A stretch of 48,513 nt of DNA from an uncultured Acidimicrobiales bacterium (GCA_937922045.1 CAKZXA010000101.1:1-48513), one strand, 5' to 3'. Positions 8,119 to 16,059 are shown, numbered from the stretch's first letter. The notes: a model not told the origin generated them from the letters alone. Numbers and translations are program-made.

Positions 8119-9465
8119 ATGACAGCTGCAACACTGGCGCAAAAAATTGAAAGCTCTTCTGTCGACTTCGACGAGTTGGAGAAGGAATACCGGCCGATGT
8201 TGGCGCTCGTCAACGAGCTGATCGGTGTGATCCCCAACTGCGACCCGGTCCTAGAGATCTGGCCCCCTGGATTCCGCACCTACAACTTGTTTGTGCCGAA
8301 CCTTCTAAACCTGCCACATTCCCTCTTTGGGCAGGGCGCTCCGAAAGATCTCGTCGGACTGGCCATGTATACCTCCAGCCGGGCCGCCGAGTGCATGTAT
8401 TGTTCGGCTCATACGTGTTCCTTCGCCCTTCGGCGAGGCACGAGTCCCGAAGCCCTGACCGGCGACTACAACGAGGTCGAGCAAGCCGTCGCCAATCTGG
8501 CGGAAGGCATTTCAGCGGTTCCCGCCTATCTGACGAAGTCGCACATAGACGAACTTGAAAAGCATCTCAAACGATCCGATATCGAATGGATCGTCTTGAG
8601 TGTGGCCATGATGGGCTTCCTCAACAAGTTCATGGACACGATGGGGATCGAGCTTGAGGAAGCTGCGATCGGTGATGTGGCCGAGCTCATCGGCCCGACG
8701 GGTTGGCAGGTCGGCAAGCACGCCTGGGCTTCCGAGCTTGAGGAAGACGAGGCCGAAGGGCGCCCCTTGCGCCCTCGCACAGCCTCTGTGGATGCGAACG
8801 GCGACGGAAACGGCTCGACGAATGGCGCCGTTCCGGGCTACACCCACGTGCCTGTAGATTCGCTCGGCACCTACCTCAGGGTGATCCGTCAAGCTCCCTC
8901 AGCTCTGCGTAAAGAACGGCAATGGACCAGAGGCATGTCCGGCCGGGTCGGCCCAGCACTCATCTCGCTCGAAGGCGAGGTCGGGTATAGCTTCCCCATC
9001 TTGGCCAGCCTGCAGCAGAACCGAGCGGTCAAGGCGATCGCCACGGCCCTGCGGGAGAACCTCGATCCGTCGTTGACCGAGGTCGGGCTCGATATCAAGT
9101 GTCTTGTTGCGCTGGTCTACGCCCGAGTGGTGGACAACGACATGCTTACCGCCGAGGCGGTGCAGCTGGCCGATCTTCTGGCCCCAGAGCTCGATCACAA
9201 AATTCTGACCGCTGTTGGCCGATTCGCCTCCAGCAACTCCTACGACGCTGTTCTACCGCCGGGCCTAACCGCCGAGCAGGCGGCCGCCGTCATGCTGGCC
9301 AAGGTCGGCTCGCCGAGCCCGTCCGAGGTCAACGAGATCACGATCGAGATGGCAACCGAGGCGCTTAGCCCCGCCCAAATCGTCGAAATCGTTGTGTGGA
9401 TCTCGGTGCAGCAGCTGCTCCACCGGCTCTACGTCTTCTACGACGCCTATCACGAGATCGACTAG
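8119..9465 (+). CDS. AhpD/carboxymuconolactone decarboxylase-like two-domain protein
   Basis: 448 residues. The first half has the AhpD-type redox motif ECMYCSAHTC (C92, C95, H98, C100), as in alkylhydroperoxidase-like proteins. The second half (~330-430) is a helical repeat of similar layout but without cysteines, so this looks like a fused two-domain form. The two are joined by a low-complexity linker with GDGNGSTNG (~230-240). A peroxidase or thiol-redox role is inferred from the motif; the substrate is unknown. The ATG at 8119 is preceded by AGG at 8 nt. Its TAG shares the four bases CTAG with the convergent ctaA stop. Confidence 0.75.
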   Translation: MTAATLAQKIESSSVDFDELEKEYRPMLALVNELIGVIPNCDPVLEIWPPGFRTYNLFVPNLLNLPHSLFGQGAPKDLVGLAMYTSSRAAECMYCSAHTCSFALRRGTSPEALTGDYNEVEQAVANLAEGISAVPAYLTKSHIDELEKHLKRSDIEWIVLSVAMMGFLNKFMDTMGIELEEAAIGDVAELIGPTGWQVGKHAWASELEEDEAEGRPLRPRTASVDANGDGNGSTNGAVPGYTHVPVDSLGTYLRVIRQAPSALRKERQWTRGMSGRVGPALISLEGEVGYSFPILASLQQNRAVKAIATALRENLDPSLTEVGLDIKCLVALVYARVVDNDMLTAEAVQLADLLAPELDHKILTAVGRFASSNSYDAVLPPGLTAEQAAAVMLAKVGSPSPSEVNEITIEMATEALSPAQIVEIVVWISVQQLLHRLYVFYDAYHEID

Positions 9466-10382
9466 TTCGACTCGTTCGACGCAGGGTCCGTCTGTCGGCC
9501 TGGATCGAACAAGCTCAGGTAGGCCAGTACGACCAGGCACCAGAGGGTTGTCGCTCCGAGTATGTGGAGCTGGACAGCGGCCCGAGGCACGCCGTTGGCG
9601 TACTGGTAGTAGCCGACGGCTCCTTGGGCGATGGACACGGCAGCTGTCCACCAGAGCAGCCTTAGCGTGCCTCTAGGGGCTGTTGAGGTGTGTTGGCCGG
9701 ACATCATCCTCACGATCAACGTCACGAGGGCGGCGAGAAAGAGCCACGCCGCTATCGAGTGGATGCGGGAGATCCACACGAAGTCGAGATCGAGACGGTC
9801 CGCTCGGGTGTCACCGCCGTTCGGTCCGGTGCCGGTCACGAGCGTACCGACAGCGAGGACCAGGACAGCCAGGACACCGAGGAGTCTGAAGTGGCCGATC
9901 GGAGCAGAGGTTGGAGCGTCGGTAAGGGCGTAGGGGCCCTTACGAGCTCGAACCCAGAGCACGATCACCATCCAGAGCAGCACCGGTGAGCCCAGGAAGT
10001 GGACAGCGACCACGAGAGGGTGCAGATGGGTCGTTACCGAATAACGACCGATAATGCCCTGCACGCCAACCCCGGCCGCTATGGCCCAAGCCCATCGAAC
10101 GAGGTCTCTGCGGTAGGGTCGGCGGAAATGAGCGGCGATAGCGGTGGCCACGCACACCAGGCCGACAAAACCGCTTATGAGTCGGTTGCCGAACTCGACC
10201 GATCGGTGAAACGTCCAAGCCTCGATGATGGTGTCTTTGTCACAGGTTGGCCATTCTTCGCAACCGAGGCCCGAATCGGTAAGCCGAACGGCCGCTCCGG
10301 TGAGCACGATCAGGAACAGGAAAAGCCACGAGATGGCAGCGAGGGCGGTGAACCTTCCCGGTGATAGATGTCGGTTGCTCAC
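9462..10382 (-). CDS. ctaA: Heme A synthase (COX15/CtaA)
   Basis: 306 residues, about eight membrane helices. It oxidises the C8 methyl of heme O to the formyl group of heme A, needed by the oxidase encoded next door. Family marks are GLGCEEWPTC with the C41/C47 pair, FHRSVEFGNR with a heme-ligand His59, HLHPLVVAVHFLG, TGTGPNGGDTRADRL and a second-half RIHSIAAW / QLHILGATT pair of His. The GTG start at 10382 has TACGTT 7 nt upstream (leaderless type). Divergent from ctaB with a 113-bp intergenic region rich in inverted repeats. Its stop overlaps the stop of the convergent AhpD-like gene. Confidence 0.96.
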   Translation of the reverse strand: MSNRHLSPGRFTALAAISWLFLFLIVLTGAAVRLTDSGLGCEEWPTCDKDTIIEAWTFHRSVEFGNRLISGFVGLVCVATAIAAHFRRPYRRDLVRWAWAIAAGVGVQGIIGRYSVTTHLHPLVVAVHFLGSPVLLWMVIVLWVRARKGPYALTDAPTSAPIGHFRLLGVLAVLVLAVGTLVTGTGPNGGDTRADRLDLDFVWISRIHSIAAWLFLAALVTLIVRMMSGQHTSTAPRGTLRLLWWTAAVSIAQGAVGYYQYANGVPRAAVQLHILGATTLWCLVVLAYLSLFDPGRQTDPASNESN

Positions 10383-10389
10383 CGTCTCA

Positions 10390-10395
10390 AACGTA
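10390..10395 (-). promoter_or_regulatory. -10 box (TACGTT) of leaderless ctaA
   Basis: Minus-strand TACGTT ends 7 nt before the GTG of ctaA. Its outer end overlaps the first of the intergenic inverted repeats. Confidence 0.5.
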
Positions 10396-10470
10396 GCGGC
10401 CGAACGCTACCGCTCGGTTACGATTCGGGGTTAACCGAGCGCCGAGTTGAGTGTCACAGCGCCACTCGGC
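10393..10470. promoter_or_regulatory. Three consecutive inverted repeats between ctaA and ctaB
   Basis: There are three perfect inverted repeats end to end. GTAGCG-6-CGCTAC is at 10393-10410. CGCTCGGTTA-11-TAACCGAGCG is at 10411-10441. GCCGAGT-16-ACTCGGC is at 10441-10470. They fill nearly all of the divergent promoter region, covering the likely -35 of ctaA and the sequence upstream of the ctaB -10. They are candidate operators for a shared regulator, but no regulator gene is adjacent. Confidence 0.5.
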
Positions 10471-10481
10471 AACTCAGCCAG

Positions 10482-10487
10482 TACGAT
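10482..10487 (+). promoter_or_regulatory. -10 box (TACGAT) of leaderless ctaB
   Basis: TACGAT ends 8 nt before the GTG of ctaB; no Shine-Dalgarno precedes the GTG. Confidence 0.5.
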
Positions 10488-10495
10488 AAGGCGCG

Positions 10496-11398
10496 GTGCT
10501 TACTGCAGCCCCTGCGCGTTCACGGGTTAGAGCCTTCGTGGCTCTGACGAAACCCCGGATTATCGAGCTCCTTTTGGTGACCACGGTTCCGACCATGGTT
10601 GTCGCAGAGCGAGGCTTGCCCTCGGTCGCGCTCATGATCGCCACCGTAATCGGAGGCACGCTTGCCGCCGGCGGGGCCAACGCCTTCAACATGTACGTCG
10701 ATCGAGACATCGATGCCATGATGGATCGGACTAAGCACCGTCCGCTTGTCACCGGGGTCGTCGAGCCGACCGAGGCTCTCGTTTTCGCCGCTGCCATCGA
10801 GGCCGCCGCCTTCCTCTGGCTGTGGATCTTCGTGAATCTTCTGTCGGCCATCCTTGCCTTGGCCGCCTGCCTCTTCTACGTGTTTGTCTACACGATTTGG
10901 CTGAAGCGAACCTCGACCCAAAACATCGTCATCGGTGGTGCCGCTGGCGCCGTACCCGCTCTCGTCGGTTGGTCGGCGGTCACCAATTCGGTTGGCTGGG
11001 AAGCCATTCTGTTGTTCGGCGTGATCTTCTTCTGGACACCGCCCCACTTCTGGGCGCTCGCCATCAAGTACGAAGACGACTACGAAGCCGCGTCGGTACC
11101 GATGATGCCGGTCGTCGAGGGCCACCGAAAAACAGCGATCCAGATGGTCATCTATTCGCTGATTGTGGCGCTCTGCACCCTGGTGTTCTGGCACGTCGCA
11201 GACATGGGCTGGATCTTCTTGGCTACCTCCATCGTGCTGGGCGTACTCTTCACTGGCGGGGCCGCCAGACTGGTTCAACTCTCCGACCCTGTACAGCAGC
11301 AGCGGGAGTCGATGCGCTACTTCGCCTTCTCCATCACCCACCTGACGGTGTTGTTCGCCGCGATGGCGATCGACCAATTGGTGGGGTGGGGTGTATGA
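10496..11398 (+). CDS. ctaB: Protoheme IX farnesyltransferase (heme O synthase)
   Basis: 300 residues, nine or so membrane helices, UbiA superfamily. It transfers farnesyl to heme B to give heme O, the substrate of CtaA. The first Asp-rich prenyl-diphosphate motif is NMYVDRDIDAMMDRTKHRPL (~66-84). KRTSTQNIVIGGAAGA and the second-loop DDYEAASVPMMPVVEG are both family-typical, as is WTPPHFWALAIKYEDDY. The GTG start at 10496 gives LTAAPARSRVRAFVALTKPR, the expected N-terminus. It is the first plus-strand gene of the oxidase block, with 129 bp before the next gene. Confidence 0.97.
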   Translation: MLTAAPARSRVRAFVALTKPRIIELLLVTTVPTMVVAERGLPSVALMIATVIGGTLAAGGANAFNMYVDRDIDAMMDRTKHRPLVTGVVEPTEALVFAAAIEAAAFLWLWIFVNLLSAILALAACLFYVFVYTIWLKRTSTQNIVIGGAAGAVPALVGWSAVTNSVGWEAILLFGVIFFWTPPHFWALAIKYEDDYEAASVPMMPVVEGHRKTAIQMVIYSLIVALCTLVFWHVADMGWIFLATSIVLGVLFTGGAARLVQLSDPVQQQRESMRYFAFSITHLTVLFAAMAIDQLVGWGV

Positions 11399-11402
11399 CG
11401 GG

Positions 11403-11419
11403 TTCGGCATATGGCCGAA
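11403..11419. repeat. Inverted repeat in the leader of the oxidase operon
   Basis: TTCGGC-ATATG-GCCGAA, perfect 6-bp arms, in the 129-bp gap between ctaB and the next gene. It could be an operator or a small hairpin; the downstream promoter is not clear to me. Confidence 0.4.
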
Positions 11420-11527
11420 TCGGCGGTTACAGTACGTGGCCGCACGGCAGCAAACTTTGCGTGCGTTCCGGTGCGCGCTACACCAGGACCAACGGACAAG
11501 CTGGACACGATTCATGGCAGTAGAAAC

Positions 11528-13219
11528 ATGGCTTTAACACAGACCCGCCCTCAGACCCACGAACCGACATCTGTCGCGGCACGAGGTCCAAGCGGAATCC
11601 TTGAGGTCACCGACCACAAGGAAGTAGGTCGCCTCTTCATCGGAGCAGGCGCCCTGTTCGCATTGGCCGGGGTCATCGTCAGCGTTGTCGCTGCGCTCGA
11701 GTCGGCAGACCTGGCATCGTTTTCGGTTGCCAAGGACGCAGATGAGTACACCCAGATCTGGTCGATGGGCCGAGACCTGCTGCTGTTCGGAGGCATCGTG
11801 CCTCTTCTCGTCGGTCTTGCCGTCTACCTCGTTCCCCTCCAAATCGGTTCGCCGACGCTGGTCTTCGCTCGTGGTGCCGCCGCTGCCTTCTGGATCTGGC
11901 TCCTGGGCTCAGGTCTACTCATCACCTCGTACCTCATGAACGGTGGCCCTGGTGGCGGCCGTCGTGATTTCGTTATCCTCTGGGCCGCCTCGCTGGCCAT
12001 GATGATCGGCGGCATCGTGTGGGCTCTGCTTGCGGTGGCCACGACCATCCTCGGTGCTCGCACCCAGGGAATGACCTTGGAGCGAGTGCCGCTCACGACG
12101 TGGAGCTTCTTTGTCTTCAGCCTCGTCGGCTTGTTCTCGCTGCCGATTCTCATGGCCGAGCTACTGCTGGCCTACATGCGGCTTCGTTATGGCCACCTCG
12201 GTGCACCGGATTCCGAATCGCTCGTCGGCGTACTGAACGGCGCCACGATCGCACCGGCCGCCTACTGGGTTGGTGTGCCCGTGCTCGGCATGGCTGCCGA
12301 CATCATCGCTACCCACACCGGCGTTGCCCCTCGCTTCCACAAGATGCTGATGGGCACGATCGGCTTCTTCGGCATCCTGACCTTCTTCCCCGATCTCGTC
12401 GGGTTTGGTTCGGTGCGGACACTCGATTTGGACAATGGCTTGATGGTCGTTGGTCTCCTCGTCATGTCGCTTCCGGTTCTGGCCACGCTGGCGATGGTCG
12501 GAGACAGCATCCGTCTGGGCAAGCTGTCGGCGAGTGCACCCCTTCTCGGTGCCCTGGTTTCTGGCCTCCTACTGCTGGCCGCCACCGCAGCTTCGGTCCT
12601 CGCCCAGGTGGAACCGATCATGGGGTTCCTCGATCGGCTCTTCCCTGACCAGATCGACATGACCAACACGCTCATTCTCAACGGCACTACCTTCCACGAA
12701 GGTGTTCGGGCCCTCGCCTCGGGCGCTGCCTTGGTGGCCGTGGCCGCCGCGGTCAATCATTGGGGCATCAAGATTTGGGGCCGCCAGCCAGCCCAATCCG
12801 CTGGCTCCGCCGCTGTCTTGGCCACCGCTGGTGGTGCCGCCCTTTGGGGAGTGGCGGAGATCGCCGCTGGTATCCAAGACAAGGCCATGTACCCGTCCGC
12901 TAGCAGCGACACCAGCGGGGCTCTCGGCCTCTGGGGTGTGCTGGCCATGGCTGGAACTGCGGTCATGGCCGTTGGTCTCGTGGCTCTTGTGGCATCCATC
13001 GCTGGCGCTGGCTTCGGAAAGCGAGCTGGCACCGGGCCTCAGGGATGGTCTGGTTCTACTCTCGAATGGGCAACGTCTTCACCGCCGCCGCTCGGCAACT
13101 TTGTCGGTCCGCCCGTCGTTGGCTCGGCCTACCCTCTCTTGGACGGCGAGCTGGCCTATGCCAACGCCCCCGCAGGCCCGGTTGATCAGGCCGACGAGAC
13201 TGAAACTGAGGAGTCCTGA
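11528..13219 (+). CDS. Ligand-less paralogue of heme-copper oxidase subunit I
   Basis: 563 residues, about 12 membrane helices, co-linear with the true CtaD encoded at 16060-18039. Shared blocks: VTDHKEVG (CtaD VDHKKIG), VYLVPLQIG (NYLMPLQIG), GLLITSYLMNGGPGGG, QGMTLERVPLTTW (PGMTLMKMPVFTW), and APAAYWVGVPVLGMAADII against HPEVYLMILPAFGIVSEII. The cofactor ligands are nearly all gone: helix II heme His (CtaD H92) is G81, CuB His of HPEVY (H270) is A242, the HH pair (H319/H320) aligns with P288/D289, and heme a3 His (H405) is T388. Only H390 (CtaD H407) and Y246 (Y274) remain. It therefore cannot hold the normal heme a3-CuB centre and is probably a structural or regulatory partner. ATG 11528 is the first start fitting the domain; the downstream gene overlaps by 1 nt. 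Confidence 0.85.
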   Translation: MALTQTRPQTHEPTSVAARGPSGILEVTDHKEVGRLFIGAGALFALAGVIVSVVAALESADLASFSVAKDADEYTQIWSMGRDLLLFGGIVPLLVGLAVYLVPLQIGSPTLVFARGAAAAFWIWLLGSGLLITSYLMNGGPGGGRRDFVILWAASLAMMIGGIVWALLAVATTILGARTQGMTLERVPLTTWSFFVFSLVGLFSLPILMAELLLAYMRLRYGHLGAPDSESLVGVLNGATIAPAAYWVGVPVLGMAADIIATHTGVAPRFHKMLMGTIGFFGILTFFPDLVGFGSVRTLDLDNGLMVVGLLVMSLPVLATLAMVGDSIRLGKLSASAPLLGALVSGLLLLAATAASVLAQVEPIMGFLDRLFPDQIDMTNTLILNGTTFHEGVRALASGAALVAVAAAVNHWGIKIWGRQPAQSAGSAAVLATAGGAALWGVAEIAAGIQDKAMYPSASSDTSGALGLWGVLAMAGTAVMAVGLVALVASIAGAGFGKRAGTGPQGWSGSTLEWATSSPPPLGNFVGPPVVGSAYPLLDGELAYANAPAGPVDQADETETEES

Positions 13220-13863
13220 TGGCCAGTACTGACATGACCGTCGCCGACGTCTCGGTCAGGGGCATCGTCCCGCCGAGCGTCACCCTTGCAGAGCCGGCGA
13301 GGCCTCGCCTGCTCGTGCTCGGAACCTCGCTCGCGATCGCCGCAATCGCCATGGGCTATATCGGTCTGCTCGGTCACTACATCGCCGAACGGGCTGCGGT
13401 TGTACAGAGCGGTAGTCGTTGGTTGCCAGAGGGTGTAAACATTCCTCTGACGCAACCGAATTTTCAGGGCTTGACGCTGGCCTTCTCGATCGTCACGATC
13501 TGGTGGGCCGTATCATCCATCAAGCACAACGACCGCTTCTACACCCTGGTCGCCTACGCCTTGTCGGTAGTGTTCGCCGTGGCCTTCATCGCCCAGACAG
13601 CGTTCCTGCTGGAAATCATGGGCGCCGATCTGGTGGCCGAAGGGGTCGACGGAGAACGTACCGTCTTGATCTACGCCATCATCGGCACGCATCTGGTGAT
13701 GATGGTGGCTGCCATCGTCTACGCCGTGGCTATGGCTTTCCGCACGCTTGCTGGCGAGTATTCGTCTCGCGATTATGAAGGCGTGCTCGCATCCGCAATC
13801 TTCTGGACCGCAACCGTCGTTCTGTATGGCGTCATGTGGTACGTCGTCTACATCACCAAGTAG
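13219..13863 (+). CDS. Oxidase subunit III-like membrane protein
   Basis: 214 residues, five predicted membrane helices (about 35-57, 83-101, 106-130, 146-170, 188-212). The helix order, the Q-plus-E segment FIAQTAFLLEIMG and the TH in GTHLVMMVAAIVY loosely match heme-copper oxidase subunit III (compare CtaE, 18039-18797). The sequence is much diverged and shorter, and the CtaE double His of GFHGLHV is reduced to one. The start ATG overlaps the preceding stop (TGATG), so translation is coupled to the ligand-less subunit I. A I/III-type pair is the likely reading, but the III assignment rests on pattern only. Confidence 0.65.
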   Translation: MASTDMTVADVSVRGIVPPSVTLAEPARPRLLVLGTSLAIAAIAMGYIGLLGHYIAERAAVVQSGSRWLPEGVNIPLTQPNFQGLTLAFSIVTIWWAVSSIKHNDRFYTLVAYALSVVFAVAFIAQTAFLLEIMGADLVAEGVDGERTVLIYAIIGTHLVMMVAAIVYAVAMAFRTLAGEYSSRDYEGVLASAIFWTATVVLYGVMWYVVYITK

Positions 13864-13870
13864 GGTCGCT

Positions 13871-14665
13871 ATGTTTACCTGGGCTTCTAAGTACTTCCTC
13901 GGAATCAGTGTCATCGCCTACGTGGCCGCCATCTTTTACGGGATGTCGTCGGGTGGTTCTATCGTCGGCACCCTGAGCATGGGCTATAAGGGCGGTGTCG
14001 GTGAACACACCGGCTACGCGATCTTGCTCGGCGTGGCGTGGGTCGCTCTGATGCTCACCGTCGTCGCCGTGATGACCCGTGATGGAGACGCCGAAGAAAT
14101 GTCGGCACTCGTCGGTTCTGAACGCACCCTGGCGGTCCGGCCGCCCAGCGGTGGCAGCATGTGGGGGCCGATGACGGCTTTCGGCATCGCCTGCCTTGCT
14201 GTCGGTGTAGCCGTGAGCCAGGCCTTCTTCCTGCTCGGCCTCGTTGTGTTGGCTGTTGTGACGATCGAATGGGTCATACAGGCCTGGTCCGATCGGGCAA
14301 CCGGTGACGCTGAGGTCAATGAAATCGTGCGTGACCGCGTCGTCGGACCGTTCGAAGTGCCGATGCTTGGATCGCTGGCCATCGCGGTCGTCGTCCTCGG
14401 CATCTCCCGCATTCTGCTCACTGTCTCCGAGGTTGGTTCGGTCGTTGTCGCTGTAGTAGCGGCTGCCTTCATCTTCGGTTCAGCTGTGCTGATTGCCAAG
14501 GGGCGCCTGCCCCGTCAGATCGTTTCGGCCATCGTCGCCTTTGGCGCCGTGGCCGTGTTGGCCGGCGGCATCATCGGTGCTGTAAACGGCGAGCGCGACT
14601 TCCACCATGAAGATGGTGGCAGTCACGCAGACGACGAATCTCACTCCGAGGAGGGTGAGGGTTGA
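13871..14665 (+). CDS. Polytopic membrane protein with His/Asp-rich C-terminus, unknown
   Basis: 264 residues. One N-terminal helix (~6-24), one at ~46-68, a soluble loop (~70-92), then about five helices (95-113, 115-131, 176-192, 195-213, 222-244) and a 20-residue acidic/His tail (FHHEDGGSHADDESH...). I recognise no domain. Seven nucleotides separate it from the subunit III-like gene, and its stop overlaps the ctaC ATG (TGATG), so it sits inside the oxidase operon. A role in oxidase assembly, stability or metal handling is inferred from position and tail. ATG 13871 has AGGG 6 nt upstream; an upstream in-frame start would overlap the previous gene by 116 nt. Confidence 0.75.
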   Translation: MFTWASKYFLGISVIAYVAAIFYGMSSGGSIVGTLSMGYKGGVGEHTGYAILLGVAWVALMLTVVAVMTRDGDAEEMSALVGSERTLAVRPPSGGSMWGPMTAFGIACLAVGVAVSQAFFLLGLVVLAVVTIEWVIQAWSDRATGDAEVNEIVRDRVVGPFEVPMLGSLAIAVVVLGISRILLTVSEVGSVVVAVVAAAFIFGSAVLIAKGRLPRQIVSAIVAFGAVAVLAGGIIGAVNGERDFHHEDGGSHADDESHSEEGEG

Positions 14666-16041
14666 TGAGCATTCGATCAAACTTGGAACAACTCATGCGC
14701 TCACGTTCTTTCAGCTTCCGAAGCCTTCGCCGGGTGTGTCTGGTGCCAGTCTTGGCATTGGTACTGGCTTCCTGTGCCGACGACAAGCCGCTCAACACCT
14801 TTGAACCACGAGGCCCGAAGGCCCAAGACGTCTACGACCTGATGAACCCCATCTGGTACGTGATGCTTGTCGTGTTCATCCTGGTCGTCGGCGGTGGCAT
14901 AGCGATCGCCTTCATGAATCGCGTCGACGGTGACACGCTCGATCCCAACGATCTGCCCGAGCAGGTCCACGGCAACACCAAGCTCGAAATACTCTGGACG
15001 ATCGCTCCGGCTGTTCTGCTCGCTGGGATCTCGGTCTTCGTCGTAGACGACATCTGGAATCTCGAAGAAAAGAACGACCCTGAGCCTTGCGCTGTCGGTG
15101 AGACGTCGGCGAACTGTGACGGTCTCGATGTGATGGTCATCGGCCAGCAGTGGTGGTGGGAGTACCGCTACGACGTCGACGGTGATGGTTTCTTCGTCGA
15201 TGGCAATGGTGACGGTGTCGTCGATGATCGAGATCGTGACCTGCCACTCGAGTTCGTGCTCGATCCCGACGACGTGGCCACGGCCACCGAACTGGTGATC
15301 CCGGCCGGGGAACAGGTCGATCTTCTGCTCACCTCGCGAGACGTGATCCACTCGTTCTGGATCCCCCGGCTGAACGGTAAACGAGACACCGTCCCGGGCC
15401 GCTGGCACACCTGGAGCCTCAACGCCGATAGCCCGGGCAAATACACGGGTTGGTGCACCGAGTTCTGTGGCTTGAGCCACGCTCGCATGCGTATGTCCAC
15501 GATCGCCCTTGAGAAGGATGAGTTCGAGGCCTGGCTGGCAAACCAGGCTTCGGCAGCAGAGGTGCCGTCCGATCCTGAGGCCATGGCTGGCCGCGAACTA
15601 TTCGCAGCCAACTGCATGAGCTGCCACGTGATCCGCGACGATGGTGCAGACGGCATCATCGATTACCCCGATGACTTTGCTGCCAACGTGCCCCTGGCGT
15701 CGCACGCTGCGCCCGACCTCACGCACTTCGCCTCGCGCACCACCTTCGCCGGTGGCATCTATGCCACCTACCTTGGCCCGGGAACCGATCCCAACGATGA
15801 TGCGTTCCCAGCAGAGAATTACCTCGATATCTCTGAGCTTGCTCAGAATCCGACAGCGGCCGACGACTATCGCTGGAACAGCGCTGAGTTGAAGCGCTGG
15901 GTGAGCAATGCCCCGAGTCGCAAAGATATGCATTCCGAAGTCGACCCGGAATCAGGGCTTGGGCGGGGCATGCTGCCCTTCCCCCAGCTGACCGACGAAC
16001 AACTTGACCAGATCGTCGCCTACTTGGCGACGCTCGACTAG
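14665..16041 (+). CDS. ctaC: caa3-type cytochrome c oxidase subunit II fused to cytochrome c
   Basis: 458-residue lipoprotein: signal with lipobox LASC (Cys37), two membrane helices (~63-84 and ~107-127), an external cupredoxin domain with the CuA site (H229, C264, E266, C268, H272, M275 in CTEFCGLSHARM) and the aromatic QQWWWEYRY, then a C-terminal class I cytochrome c (CMSCH, C317/C320/H321; probable Met436 ligand in GMLPF). It accepts electrons and passes them to CtaD. Two oddities stand out. A DxDGDG...DGNGDG insertion at 170-192 resembles calcium-binding loops and splits the CuA domain after WWWEYRY. An extra external Cys pair, C142/C151, may form a disulfide. The ATG overlaps the preceding stop. 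Confidence 0.96.
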   Translation: MSIRSNLEQLMRSRSFSFRSLRRVCLVPVLALVLASCADDKPLNTFEPRGPKAQDVYDLMNPIWYVMLVVFILVVGGGIAIAFMNRVDGDTLDPNDLPEQVHGNTKLEILWTIAPAVLLAGISVFVVDDIWNLEEKNDPEPCAVGETSANCDGLDVMVIGQQWWWEYRYDVDGDGFFVDGNGDGVVDDRDRDLPLEFVLDPDDVATATELVIPAGEQVDLLLTSRDVIHSFWIPRLNGKRDTVPGRWHTWSLNADSPGKYTGWCTEFCGLSHARMRMSTIALEKDEFEAWLANQASAAEVPSDPEAMAGRELFAANCMSCHVIRDDGADGIIDYPDDFAANVPLASHAAPDLTHFASRTTFAGGIYATYLGPGTDPNDDAFPAENYLDISELAQNPTAADDYRWNSAELKRWVSNAPSRKDMHSEVDPESGLGRGMLPFPQLTDEQLDQIVAYLATLD

Positions 16042-16059
16042 ACCAGGAGTAGCCCACTC

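Noticed and set aside
10520-11515. Long open frame (331 codons) antisense to ctaB
   Set aside because: It mirrors a confidently identified membrane enzyme; its charged, low-complexity product is a shadow of GC-rich codon bias.
11411-11527. Extended N-terminus for the subunit I paralogue
   Set aside because: No similarity to oxidase N-termini and contains a leader inverted repeat; ATG 11528 suits the family.
12019-12648. Long open frame inside the subunit I paralogue in another frame
   Set aside because: Arg/His-rich product without domain features; the known frame explains the region.
13748-13870. Longer start for the 264-residue membrane protein
   Set aside because: It would overlap the subunit III-like gene by 116 nt in another frame; ATG 13871 has a ribosome site and leads directly into a membrane helix.
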